The position numbers were made by a program, and so were the translations under genes. From Ctenosaura bakeri (lineage: Eukaryota; Chordata; Lepidosauria; Squamata; Iguanidae), in the NCBI GenBank assembly GCA_948474755.1, contig CAOLHI010003140.1:1-64000 (forward strand): 64,000 nucleotides of DNA, in the 5' to 3' direction. The notes below the pieces were generated by a model that ran no database searches, had not been told where the DNA came from, and was given only the letters and a program-made list of their open reading frames with translations. This document shows positions 12,174 through 23,425 of the stretch, one piece after another. Position 1 is the first letter of the stretch; each line of letters begins with the position of its first letter.

Positions 12174-15100
12174 GAAATCTGAAATTTTTGAGAATCTGAA
12201 CCCTAAACCATGGTTTACCTTATCTGTGGTTTACTGGAAGGAGGCAGCTTCACAGACTAACTCTTTAAATTGGCTCATTTCAATAAATCATAATTCTTAT
12301 TAACCACAGTTTGTTAACTTGACACAGGAGAGCAAGAGATGGTTCCTCAAAAACAGAAGTAAAGGTTGATCAAAATGAGTAAAGAAGGAGAGGATAGAAG
12401 GAAGCATACAAGTCCAAGTCTTGCATAGGTTCATTCACATCATTTAAAATGTGTTGAAGTGTAATGTCATCTTGGCCTAATGTGTGAATGAGATTTTCTT
12501 TTTAGCTCAGGAGTGGGCAACTGACAGCCAGTAGGCTGAATGTACTGTGTTTATGTTTGTGGTCTCTGCCACGTTTCCCTCTTGCTGCTGGTAGCAGAAG
12601 CAACAAAAAACCACATTCTCTTTAAAACAAGGTACACCAGAGCTCATACCTTAATTTCATGCCAAATGGTATTCCTGGAAGCATGATTCATCTTAGAAAG
12701 TAGGTGCATGTTTCTCACATGCTTTGCCTTGAAGTGATATTCCTTTTTTTTTCTACCACTGCAGCAAATTGAACAGGACAGGATTGGAAAAGTCATGTTC
12801 CTCTATGGAACTAAAACCACCCTACTCCACCCAGGAACTTTGCCCACCCCTTGCACTAGAGGCACTAGGCAAACTACTACTAAAGATAGATATGAACTAG
12901 AGGAACTTTGGTCTCTTCCAGCTAGGCAATGTGTATGTTATCAAGCAAGGCAAGATAGGAAGCAACTCAAAAGTCAAATCAGGAAACAAATCTGTGAGAC
13001 CACTGCCATGTATCATAGCATCACAAATTGGAAATTAACTGCATTTGATTATTTTGTCAACAGCAGTTGCCACTCTTATATGCCTTACCGTTGGTTTGTG
13101 CTTACAGTTCTAACGTAAAGCACCTCAGAATAAATGGCGACTATCCATGGCAACTGGAAACTATGTGTTCCCTTTCTTTGAACTGAAGAAAATTTCCTTT
13201 TCCCTGAAGGATTATTATGTTGCAAAACAGAAAACAAAATCTATTATCCTTGCATAACATGAAACAAAACATGAAGTGATGCTATCTTTCTAACTTCTGC
13301 ATGCTGCCAGAATTCCCGCTTGGTGATTAAATCTAGCCCACCATGAGATTCCTTACAAATGGCTTTCCATGGTTTGCTTACCGCAGTATTTTTACATTCT
13401 TCTCAGAAAATTAGACATTGCTTGACTTTATTGTCCATTATAGGTCAGGACTGCTGTTTAACAATGTACGTGGAATCTTAATTCGTCCCCCTCACTGCAA
13501 GGTTTTTAGGGTGAATTTGAAATGTGGCACACACATACACACACTTCCCTGTTTTTCCGCTGCAAAGTCAAGGTTGCTTCTGTGGGGTTGTATAATTGTC
13601 TTTTGCTGTAGTTACGTTGACAAAACTTTTTTCCTTAAAGGAAAAAAAAAGAAATGCAAAACTACTTTAGCCAAGGAAGGGAGAATGTTGCTTAGATTTC
13701 AGAGATCAAAACATGACCTTTTTTTGACTACAGGTCCCAGGCTGCCAGGAACATGGAGCTGTATCTTCAGATACAGGAGTTTAGCTAGAGTCTGCTGCTA
13801 CTTTCCTGCAGTCAGTCTACATTTGCGACTAGAAGCAATGGTCTAATGGTAGTGCTGGCCTTGGTAGAAATGCTCCTTTACTCCAGTGGAAAACTCAGGT
13901 GTCTTAAGTCCCACTTTTGGAACAAAAGTGGAATTTAAATCACATAAACAAATGAACAAACTGTAGTAGTTACAAGTTAATTTGTGCTGGTTATTTTAGA
14001 CGAGCATAACATGTGCCCAACTTCAGCTGACTGCAATACTTATCTGTGGAATGCAGTTCCAAGAATTAGGCACCACATGTCTTGCCTATCTTGTGAGCAT
14101 TTCACTCCTTGGATCTTTAATGCTTGGATTTTAAAGGGTTCTTTTCTAGCTTAATTATGGGATGTAAGAGATCCTTCTGGGGAAAAAAATTGAGTTTGTT
14201 TGTTTGTTTATTTTCCATCCTTCCTGACTTTTTTTAAAACCCTCTCCCCCTTTGGGACTACCATAAATAATTGGTAAACTTGGCCAGTTCACAACAAAAT
14301 AACATAAAATGGTTCTTCCTCTTCTCCATATATGCTTTGTTAGAACAGTGAACTAAGCCAGTAACAAAACAATTAAGGACAAGGAGAAGAGCCATTGGAA
14401 GTTATTTTCCAAAGTCCGATTCAGCCATGGCCATGAGTTATTGAAATAACACTCACGTTCAGGAATAACCTCTGTGATCTGACCAGACTCTTGGGTACTG
14501 TATGGTTTTAGACTTTAGTTTAGCCTGTCTGGTAGGAAACTTGAATCTGATCACACTTGAAATTGACCAAACATGGACTTCATGTTTCTTTAAGGCTCAG
14601 TCTTCCTTCAGACCAAAAAGTGGTTGACACTGTGCTGTTTTAAATAACTTCTGATCACTGTTCCATCTGATTTAAAGAAAAATTGTGTCTTTTGGGGGAC
14701 CAGCTGAATTTCTAGACATGATTGTGTCTAATTTTTATGTGAAGGTCAGTTGTGATGGTCACATAGTGATGGTCAGTTATAGTGAGGTTATTGAGTACAA
14801 CTGATGTTTCCCAGGTGCTGAACTAGATTGGCTACTTCCCTGCCTTCCTATTTTCAGGTAAAGAATTATGATACTCCTTCATAAATCTATTGCCAATAAT
14901 CTGTTGCCAGACACTTGAGGCATGGCATGGCTTTTGGACCGGAGTAAGGAATCAGGTCAGTGCAATCAAGACTGATAGAATGATCAGCATCAGCATGCTA
15001 GTAAACAGCCTCTACAATTGCTATGTTCCATATTTGTTTATTTGAAATCATTTAAAATTAATTCTATTGCATCTCTCTGAATGGAATTTACTGAAGCAAC

Positions 15101-15334
15101 TGACAAAAATATTTTGAGAAAAAAATTAATTGAAACAGTGTTTACATTAAAAAAATACAAAATTGCAGTAATTGTGTCTACATTGATGTAACCATTGCAT
15201 CCATACATTTCAGAATAACTACAATACAACTAACAACTTCTAAGAGCTCCAGTAATCAACAACCTGCTAAAGGTTCAGATCTTTGGCTGCCTTGAATGAA
15301 TGAACCCTCCTGTAATGAAGTCTTCCTTTTTTCC
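12174..15334. other. No gene; short repeat scraps
   Basis: 12195-12330 carries AACCATGGTTTA/TTAACCACAG phrases shared with the end of the repeat at 30062. 12510-12530 has a hAT-like AGGAGTGGGCAACTG end. The rest is unrecognised. Confidence 0.4.
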
Positions 15335-15595
15335 TATCGCCTTCAACTTTACCAAGCACTATTGTCTTTTCTAAGGAATCATGTCATCTCATACAACATA
15401 AAATAGTCTCAGTTTAGTCATTTTTAGCTTTTAGGGAAAGTTCAGAGTTAATTTGCACTGGGATGCCTTGATTTGTCTTTTTGGTGGTTCATGATACCTG
15501 TAGAACTCTCCTCCCGCACCACATTTCAAATGAGTTCATTTTCTTCCTATCAGTATTTTTCACCATCCAGCTTTCATATACATACATAGAAAATG
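15335..15595 (-). repeat. RTE/BovB LINE fragment
   Basis: Read on the - strand it encodes a decayed version of the BovB ORF C-terminus (SFEMWCGRRVL region). It contains the phrase CACCACATTTCAAATGAGTT, also found near 23415. Stops and frameshifts make it a relic. Confidence 0.65.
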
Positions 15596-15619
15596 GAAAC
15601 TCTAGATGATCCTGGCTTA

Positions 15620-15821
15620 GGGCCCTTCCACACTACACTGTTATCGTGCTATTATTCCACTTCCAACATCCTGTGGAATCCTGGGGTTTACAGTTGGGGC
15701 AGGGGCATTTAGAATCCTCAGGCAGAGAGCTCTTTGGCCTCAGTAAACTACAAATCCCAGAATTCCATAGGATGTTGAAAGTGGAATAATAGCACTATAA
15801 CAGCGTAGGGCAAAAAGGCCC
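15620..15821. mobile_element. Palindromic GGCC MITE, diverged copy
   Basis: Left arm GGCCCTTCCACACTAC..., right arm TGGAATAATAGCACTATAAC ending AAAAAGGCCC, with an asymmetric centre carrying AGAGAGCTCTTTGGCCTCAG. That centre is shared with copies at 46419 and 54521, marking a subfamily. Confidence 0.75.
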
Positions 15822-15874
15822 TCAGTTATTTCACAATATGTTGTGAAGCTTGAGGATCGTCTTGTTGTTGTTCT

Positions 15875-16372
15875 TGTTATTTTATTCATTTATATCCTGC
15901 CTTTCTCCCAATAATGGGACTCAAAGTAGCTAACATATTTAAGACAATACAAATTAGAAATGATACAAAAACATTAATGAAAGCATGAATAGAAGATTGA
16001 AAAACAATTAATTTGTGAAGCTAAAACATTAAACATTTGAAAACATTAAAATGCTTTAAAAGATTATATGCAAACTATAAAAACAGCATCACACAGCATT
16101 AAAAGTCCAACCGAGATGGTACAAAAATGCTTTGAACTGTCAATAGTAGGACAGCAAAGAGGAGAGCCATCCCGGCCTCTCTAGAGAGGGGGTTCCAAAG
16201 TCTGGGAGCAGCCACCAAGAAGGCCCCCTCCCTTGCTCCCACCAAACAAACCTGAGAAGGTGGTGGTACTGAGAGAAAGTCTCTCCAGATGATCTTAGAG
16301 CAATAATGGACTTATAAAGGGAGATACAGTCCTCCTTATCTAAGTCCTTCATAGCTACCGTTCCAAGTCTTA
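15875..16372 (-). repeat. LINE 3' region (L2-type?)
   Basis: TTTATATCCTGCCTTTCTCCC followed by gene-free but conserved-looking text (GGGGGTTCCAAAGTCTGGGAG). The pattern is common in squamate genomes. Family assignment uncertain. Confidence 0.4.
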
Positions 16373-16374
16373 TA

Positions 16375-16492
16375 GGCCTTTCCGCATTAGACTGTTATAG
16401 TGCTATTATTCTACTTTCAACATCCTATGGGATCCTGGGGTTTGTAGTTTAGGGAGGGGCCTGGTGTCTAACAGTCTAGTGCAGAAATGGCC
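16375..16492. mobile_element. Palindromic GGCC MITE, internally deleted copy
   Basis: Full left arm and a short right end (CTAGTGCAGAAATGGCC). Flanked by ATA on both sides. Confidence 0.85.
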
Positions 16493-18321
16493 ATAATCTA
16501 CTTAGATCCTTTTGATTCATAAGGTCACCAAGCTGAGCTGATTTGACAGCATATGACAACAATATGCATTCATTTTTTCCTTGAAAAGCCGAGGGGGAAA
16601 AAAATTGAAAATGTTGTGCCAAAAACTTGATATAATTAGCAGTTGAATGCCTGAGCTATTCTCATTTCCAATTTGCCTTCTTCTCCCCCGCATGCCCACT
16701 TTACTTTTGCGTTGCATGTCGTATCATATTTAGATTGTTATGTCTGAGTAGAGATTTCATTACCTACTTATAAGCCACTGCCTTTTTTGCTGAAGGGTGG
16801 GATAGGCTTTAAATAAACAATCTCCACTGAAAAACATTGTAAAAATAAGCAGTACGTTATCCGTGGCATGCTGTCCGCAATGGCTTGTCTACACATTATT
16901 GCTAGACTCATTTCCTGATCAGGAAAGAGGGAAAGTACAGCTGATTAGTGTTTCAAACTTAATCAGGTAATCCATAAATATGCTCAAGGACATTTTAAAA
17001 AACCCTTGCTTTTGTTGACCACATTATTGCCTTCAACAAAGAGGAGCTGTGTCTGAAGTCTAGGGAACACAAGTACTAGTCTGAGTTTGTATACTAATTA
17101 GGAAAATGCACAGCTGCAACACGGAGGAAAAAGAGTTGGAACTGCAGGTCAGCATATGGGGAGGGTACCTCAGAGTTCGGGGGGGGGAATACTTTTTTTT
17201 TTTTTTTTTTGGATAGCAACACACCACTCTTCCTAGCCAGCACAGCCACTTGGAGATTTTGGAAGTTGTCAAAAAAAGTCAGCTTTGAAAGCTCTGCATT
17301 ACCGGGGTCATGACACAGAGTTGTTTTTTAATCAACCATATGTATGTATGAGAAAAAGAAAAAGGGAAGCAGGTAGAAATTTAGCTTAGGGGACTGGAGT
17401 AGATACAGATGTCTACTCAAAAGTAAGTCCTATTGATTTCTCAAGTGAGTGTGTGGAGTTGCCATCGCCACTTTTTTTCTTTCTTTTAAGATTCCATTAC
17501 GAAGGCCATCTGAAAGGTTTCCATGTATGAGAAACTTGTCCTGGTTTATACTGGCTGGGATCCTTCGCTGGAGATACACTGTATTTACATTGGACAAAGG
17601 AAGATAATCTTCCTGGTTTGGATCTCAGAGATTATTGTCAGATAAGCTGAAATGGAGAGGGATGTGCAGAAGATCTTGCTTAAGTCTGAATTGCTTGGCC
17701 AACTATTTTTTCAGCAGGCACTTAATCTTTCCCATATAATCAAAAGGGATTAGAAGGAAAGATGTTTTTGTCTTCCTTTTCTCTCATCAGTTTACATAAT
17801 TTGCACTTTTGGCAGCGCTTTCTGTCAGCAAGGCTTGTTCCCACAAGTGAATGAACCTGACGGAAAACTGGGTGCTCAGAGAAATGTGCGTTTATTCAAC
17901 CTGGCTTGCCAATGCATGCACTCTAACCTTTCAGCTAGAAGAAATTATTCCTTCCCTCCGCCACCCCTGATAAAATAACAACAATTGAAAGCACATGATT
18001 TATTCCTGCCTGGCAACACTTAAAATTGTTTCATTTACTTAATGTGCTCTTAAACAATGAGGTTTCACAATATGGCTTTGAAGGTATTACCTGTGTCTTT
18101 CTACACATTCTAGAGAAGGCAAGTTAGAAAATAGTGTCTCAGCTAAGTGAGAGGCAGCTATCAAACGCTAACTGGAAGGTAGAAACTGAGAGAAGCATCT
18201 GGTAGTTGAGAAATACTCAGTTAAAAAAAATGGAGCAGAACCAAGATGTTGGTAAGGCAGTGCCATAGCCAAATACGAAGTCTGCTAGTCCTTCCTATCA
18301 GGAGGACCAGCCTAAAAAAAG
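16493..18321. other. No recognised gene
   Basis: Contains a poly(T) run at 17190-17211; otherwise unrecognised AT-rich DNA. Confidence 0.4.
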
Positions 18322-18705
18322 CATACCATCCAACAGTCCTAATTTGGCAGGGACAGTCCTGATTAATCCTCCATTGTCCGTTTTTTGGAGCAGCTTTCAA
18401 ATGTCCAAGTTTCTTTTTCTTCCTCCCAGTTTCCCCTTTGTCCTCAGCTTATTCAGTTGTTATAAACTGAGTTGAAAGCACAAAAGGGGTTTGCACTCAG
18501 TTAACTCAGCAGGTGGAAGATGAGAGGAAGGGGAAGAATCCTGACCTTCCCTGAAGACTTAGGCAAAAGCAAACTGCTGCAGCCTTCCCTAGTTTGTCTG
18601 CTCTTCCTCAATAATAACTTTTGCCATCCTGACCACAAGTCTGATGTTTCTTGGCCACATTTTTATCTCAAGCTTTGGAGGGTATGGAGAAAACAGAACC
18701 ACTCC
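18322..18705 (+). repeat. Unclassified interspersed repeat R400, copy 2
   Basis: Direct match over nearly 400 bp with 40940-41318: AATTTGGCAGGGACAG, TTTGCACTCAGTTAACTCAG and AGGCAAAAGCAAACTGCTGC are common to both. Confidence 0.65.
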
Positions 18706-19493
18706 AGGGATTTGGGACAAAATTAATGACATTGATGCTTTTCTTAAAATGTGTATTATATGCACATGTATCTCTTCTAGGTCCCATGAGGTCAATACTG
18801 CAAACACAATCACAGTTTATAATACAATAACAATATAAGAAATGATATGTTTAACTGGACACTATCAATGTCCCAAAGGTTCCATGCCAGTACTGGACCT
18901 GGTTCTGGAAATATGTGTTGCTCAGTAGTATAGCAAACTATCTTGGAAGCAGATCTCAAATCCCTAAATAAAAGATACATTACAGATGCAAATGCACAAT
19001 AGAAATCTCACTAAAAAGAATTTACTCTTTTGTCCCCTTCTAACTACATAATTGAAAACATTGTTCCCTTCAAGGTGAAAAGGACGTAATCCTTATCTCT
19101 AGCAGCTGTAACTCCTCATCAGCTCAAGCTTTCCTTGTCTTTCTGAATTCAACCAGTAAGAATAACACTTCTTTCAGGGTTTCCTCACCACAGGGTTTAC
19201 AGGAGCTATGTGATCTTTTGTTCTGAAGGAAAAACAGCTGTGTAGCATCACAATCTAAAACAATATCTTGATCTGGAGAGCATCCTATAACAATTTCCCA
19301 CCCAAAATCAGAGTTCGGAGAAGCTAATTTTCTGGACTACATCATATCATGCTGGCTGGGGGATCCTGGGTTATGAAGTCCAAACAAATAATTTCCCCAA
19401 GCTCTGTCAAAATTCACTCTTGCAAAATTATTTGTTCTTGGAGGTGTTTGCTATTTGCAGAAAAAGTGTGACTGAATATAGAACTGAAGTTAC

Positions 19494-19677
19494 CAGTCGT
19501 GTAGGGACGGGGTGATGGGAGCAGTTCGCCCATGGCGGCAATGTTTTTGGGGAATCCTGACTTGTGGCCACACCCCCATGCACTGCAACCACACCCCACA
19601 CACTGCAGCCATGCCTCCATGATATAGCCCTGTCCCCCTCCTGCCACCTCTCCACACACTCCAAGCTCCACCACTGT
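19494..19677 (-). repeat. GC-rich minisatellite-bearing repeat, copy 1
   Basis: Begins TGTAGGGACGGGGTG and ends CTCCACCACTGTGA, with repeated CCACACCCC/CACTGCAACC units between. Same element as 20966-21337 and, inverted, 44445-44700. Confidence 0.6.
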
Positions 19678-20569
19678 GAGTTACCCAGTTCTAGATTAAG
19701 TAGGAAATCTAGCAGCCAAACAATAGACTTTATTTGAGCAAATATATATTTTGCATTCTTAATAATACTGAGCTGTGAAATGGGTGTGAGGTGGGTAATG
19801 ACACTTAAATAGGAAAACTATATATATGACAAGGGAAGACTTCACCTTCCCTCCTCAGTGCAATTGGAATAACCCCCTCCCCATGTCTAGGAGTCAAACA
19901 AGATGGTTCTCATTAGTGCTAATACCAAAAATTCCACTTGCTGACCTACCTCAAGTGTTCTAACTACTTGGATGTGGGGAATTTTCATCAGAAGTTGGAA
20001 AATTATGTGTTTATACTACAGCTCCCAGAATCCTCCAGCCAACGTGTCTACTTTTTGACCCTTAACAAGATGTGTCAGAGCAGTTTCCACCAGTAAAATC
20101 TCAAAATAATTAGAGAGTGTTAAAAGCCAAAGTAAAATCATTAAAACTAGAATGGTAACTAGCATTTTGTAACCTCAGATACAAAAATAAGACAGAGAGG
20201 CATTTCTAGGAGTAAGATCAGTTTACTGTGGAGTCTGGGTGATTCTATAGTTTCATATCTATAAAAATAAAGAATGTCATATTTTTCCCTGATAGCAAAC
20301 TATACTCCCCATAATTGTTTCATGCACCTCTATCGGCTGCTCTGGAAAAGATGGACTTTTCTCTCCACGTTCTCTTAGCCAGGCCAAATTGCAGGAAACA
20401 CCTTTCATGCAATTAGCAATTTTGCAAAAGGCTTTGTAAAAGAAAATACCAGAGTAATTAAAATGCTAGGCAGAAGTTAAAACAGCCCACACTACTCCCA
20501 CCCACAAAAGTCTAGCAGAGAAAGAAATCAAAATTTGTCTTCTAGGTAATATATATAAAAACAGTTATA

Positions 20570-20954
20570 CAGTCATCCCTCCACATTCACTAGGGTTGCG
20601 GGCACAGGACCCCTGTGAAAGTTGAAAAAACATGAATAACTCTAGGTCCACCCAAACCATATTTAACAGACAAAAAAGTATGATCACCATATTCAATCCA
20701 CTGTGGATTCCTTTGAGGCATCAGGATTCCTTCACAAGGCAGAAGTGGGTGGCTGGTGGGGCTGACTGCCACCTCCACTGCTGCCCCACACCATTTTTAA
20801 GAGGGTCTTACAAGCCTCATTCTCAGTTTCTCAGTCTCAGGAGGCTTGCAGTCCCTATTAAAAATGGCATACAGGGGCAGCAGAGGTGATAGCAAATAAT
20901 CCGTGAATAATCAAATCCGCAAAAGTGAAACCCACAAATGTGGAGGGCTGACTG
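20570..20954. mobile_element. pogo/Tigger-like non-autonomous element, copy a
   Basis: Inverted ends CAGTCATCCCTCCACATTC / AATGTGGAGGGCTGACTG, flanked by TA on each side. Inner phrase AATAATCAAATCCGCAAAAG is conserved in the other copies. No transposase. Confidence 0.8.
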
Positions 20955-20965
20955 TACTCACAAAT

Positions 20966-21337
20966 TAGTCTTGTAGGGACGAGGGGCGATCGGGACAGTG
21001 CACCTGAGCAGCAATTTTTTGAGAACTCCGTGGCTCTTTGCTTGCCCTCCCCCACACACTGTAACCCCACCCCCAAGTGTTGTAGCCCCACCCTGTCTGT
21101 TGTAGCCCCACCCCATCCCTCGTAGCCATGCTTCCATGCACCATAGCCCTTCCCCGCATGCCATAGCCACGCCCTCATGCACCATAGCCCCACTCCATGC
21201 ACCGTAGCCCTGCCCCACACATGCCATAGCCCCGTCCCCACACACCATAGCCCCACCCATGTGCTGTAGCCACGCCCCCACCCCTCCACCTGCCCCTCTG
21301 CCCGCCCCCTGCTCCACACACTCCCAGCTCTGCCACT
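20966..21337 (-). repeat. GC-rich minisatellite-bearing repeat, copy 2
   Basis: Starts TTGTAGGGACGAGGGG and ends CAGCTCTGCCACTGTCA. Between 21050 and 21280 there are about ten imperfect units of roughly 20 bp of the form CATGCACCATAGCCCCACCC. The long Gly/Trp-rich reading frames here are produced by this repeat. Confidence 0.75.
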
Positions 21338-21662
21338 GTCACAAATACTTGTGCATGGTCAACACAGGTTCATTTTCTTGAAGAAAGTAATAAAAGAGAG
21401 TACTACATCGTATCAAAAAGTGGAGCTTCTCAGCTTCAAAGAGTGGGCTCTTAAAGCACATGCTTATTGTTGGCAGACAAGGAGGAAGAGGGGGATGAGA
21501 GCAGATGAAACCCTGGGAACAATGGCATTCTGCAGGAAGAGAGTGGGTGTGAACAAACAGACAGCAAGAAACCATAAACATACTGTACCTAAACTCCTAG
21601 AGAGCAACATGCAGCCTGACTGCCAGTGAGCATAAGCATGCATAGGTTGCAAACTCCAACAA
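21330..21662. repeat. LTR fragment related to the solo LTR at 58798
   Basis: Shares order and text with 58990-59298: AGGTTC-ATTCTTGAA-AAAGTA, then AGCATGCATAGGTTGC and a CCAACA end. The other end is missing. Confidence 0.5.
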
Positions 21663-22243
21663 TCTGGATACTTGCCTGACAGTTGGTGGAACTATTACCT
21701 GTCGCCTCCACTATGCCCTCAATCTGGATCACAACACATTGAACCTGCTGTTTTTAGGGATGGGTTAAAAATTTACCTATGGACTTTTTTATATGCGCGC
21801 ATAGCAAGCATGGAAATGAAGAATTACAATCTCCTATTCTCCCAATCCAGATGGACCCAAAACACCTATTATTATTATTTTAAAGCTGTTAATGAAATTG
21901 CTTGTTTTATAAACAGCAGGTTGTTGGGTTTGGCTCTGTATTAGTGAGATAGCTTAAAAAATTTTTTGCTTTATTTAATTAATGCCACTGTTCTCAGAAG
22001 GCAGTTTTACATAGTTAAAAACACACAGATAATAAAAAAATACACATTCCATTTATAAGTAGAGATCACGCAGTCTTTGGGGCTGTGAACAGTGGCATCT
22101 TATAGTTAGCACAAAACTTTTACCCCTTCTTCTAACCTTGTTTTCATGCTTGTGCAACAGTCAGTCCAGTATTTTGATGTTGCTTGTGTAGGTTGTTTCA
22201 CAGCCATTTCACTCCCTCATGCATCATTCTTTAATGAGGCTAG

Positions 22244-22521
22244 GCGTTTTATCAAGCAAAGCAGGGAAAATTGTAATTACATCAGGATAACAGCATCTTT
22301 GGCTGGGATTTATCACATGCTGTCTTCCTCTTCTGTTGTTCTCCCAGTGAGAGATCAGTTTCCCACTGATCTGTTAATGACCTCCTTTGAAAAGAAACAC
22401 TTTCCAAATGGCCTCCCACCAAGAGAACAACAGAAGAGGAATGAGTTGTGTGATAAATCCCAGCCAAAGACCCAATTATCCTGCTGTAATTACAATTTTC
22501 CTGCTTTGTGTGATAAAGTCC
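22244..22521. mobile_element. Second palindromic MITE family (GATAAA hairpin)
   Basis: Long inverted arms: TTTTATCAAGCAAAGCAGG faces CCTGCTTTGTGTGATAAAG, and GGCTGGGATTTATCACA faces TGTGATAAATCCCAGCC. Flanked by TAG (22241-22243, 22522-22524). Confidence 0.75.
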
Positions 22522-22667
22522 TAGGTGTTACTTGCACTCATTGTGTGAGTTTCATTCTATAACCACTAGGAAGAGATTACCATCTCTTGAACTTTTTCTA
22601 CCAACCGAACATTAAATACAACTGTTTAAAAGCCCATTGTATTAAAAATTCGTGTTTCTTTCTATTA

Positions 22668-23425
22668 AGCTTGCTTTTGACTTATGATGACCCTATGAAG
22701 GAGACTTCCAAGAGCCCCAGTTACTGAGAGGCCCTCTCAGGTCTTGCAAAGTTAGGATCATGGCTTCCTTTATTGAATCAACCCATCCATAATATGTCCT
22801 TCCTCTTTTCCTACTGTTCCTTCTTTAGCCAGCATTATCCTCTTCTCTGATGAGTATTGTCTCATGTTATCTCTGAGTATACAAATAATCTCTGGCCCTT
22901 TTTGCACCTTACCTCTTCCCGGCATAGGCGCACAAGAATCATGTGAGAAGCCTCTTGCGAGAGGCACTCGCGTTCCCTCTGCTTCTCCTCCCTGCCAGGA
23001 AGTGTGAGGGCTCTGCTTCCTCCTTCCGCAGCGCAGACAGGTACTTTCCCAGGCTGCTCTGAGGGAGGAAGCATGACGGCTGCATCTCTGGAGGCTCTGC
23101 ACGCAAGGTAAGTGCATGTGGGGCCCGAGAGTGACGCACAATCATGCATCATTTTTGGCAACAAGTCGAAAATAATATAATGCATGATCACCACCTACTG
23201 GCCTCAAGAGCATCACACAATTGTGAGGATGTATTGTGAAACAGTCCTCACAATTGTGCGACGCTTCGGAGGCCATTTTGCATGAGAAATAGCTTGCGAA
23301 AAGGGCCTCTATTTAATCATTTTCACTTCTAGAGATTGCTCAGTCTTAGTTTGCTCTCTGAGACATGTATTTGTCTTTTTGGCAAAATTCTACAGAATTC
23401 TCCTCCAGCACTACATTTCAATTGA
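22668..23425 (-). repeat. RTE/BovB LINE fragment split by GGCC element
   Basis: BovB-like text on the - strand at 22668-22893 (TATTGAATCAACCCATC, TATGTCCTTCCTCTTTTCC) and 23308-23425 continues across the inserted GGCC element. Rejoining at TCT restores continuity. Confidence 0.6.
22894..23307 (+). mobile_element. GC-rich GGCC element with splice donor, copy C
   Basis: Ends GGCCCTTTTTGCACC / GCGAAAAGGGCC, flanked by TCT (22891-22893, 23308-23310). The left two thirds are GC-rich. ATG at 23073 opens a frame that runs to a consensus donor, CAAG|GTAAGT at 23107/23108. On the right is a hairpin, CACAATTGTGAGGA facing TCCTCACAATTGTG (about 23215-23258). Interior differs from copies A and B. Confidence 0.75.

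Noticed and set aside
20858..21319. 153-codon Gly/Trp/His-rich minus-strand frame
   Set aside because: Entirely explained by the GC-rich minisatellite; other frames of the same stretch are open too.
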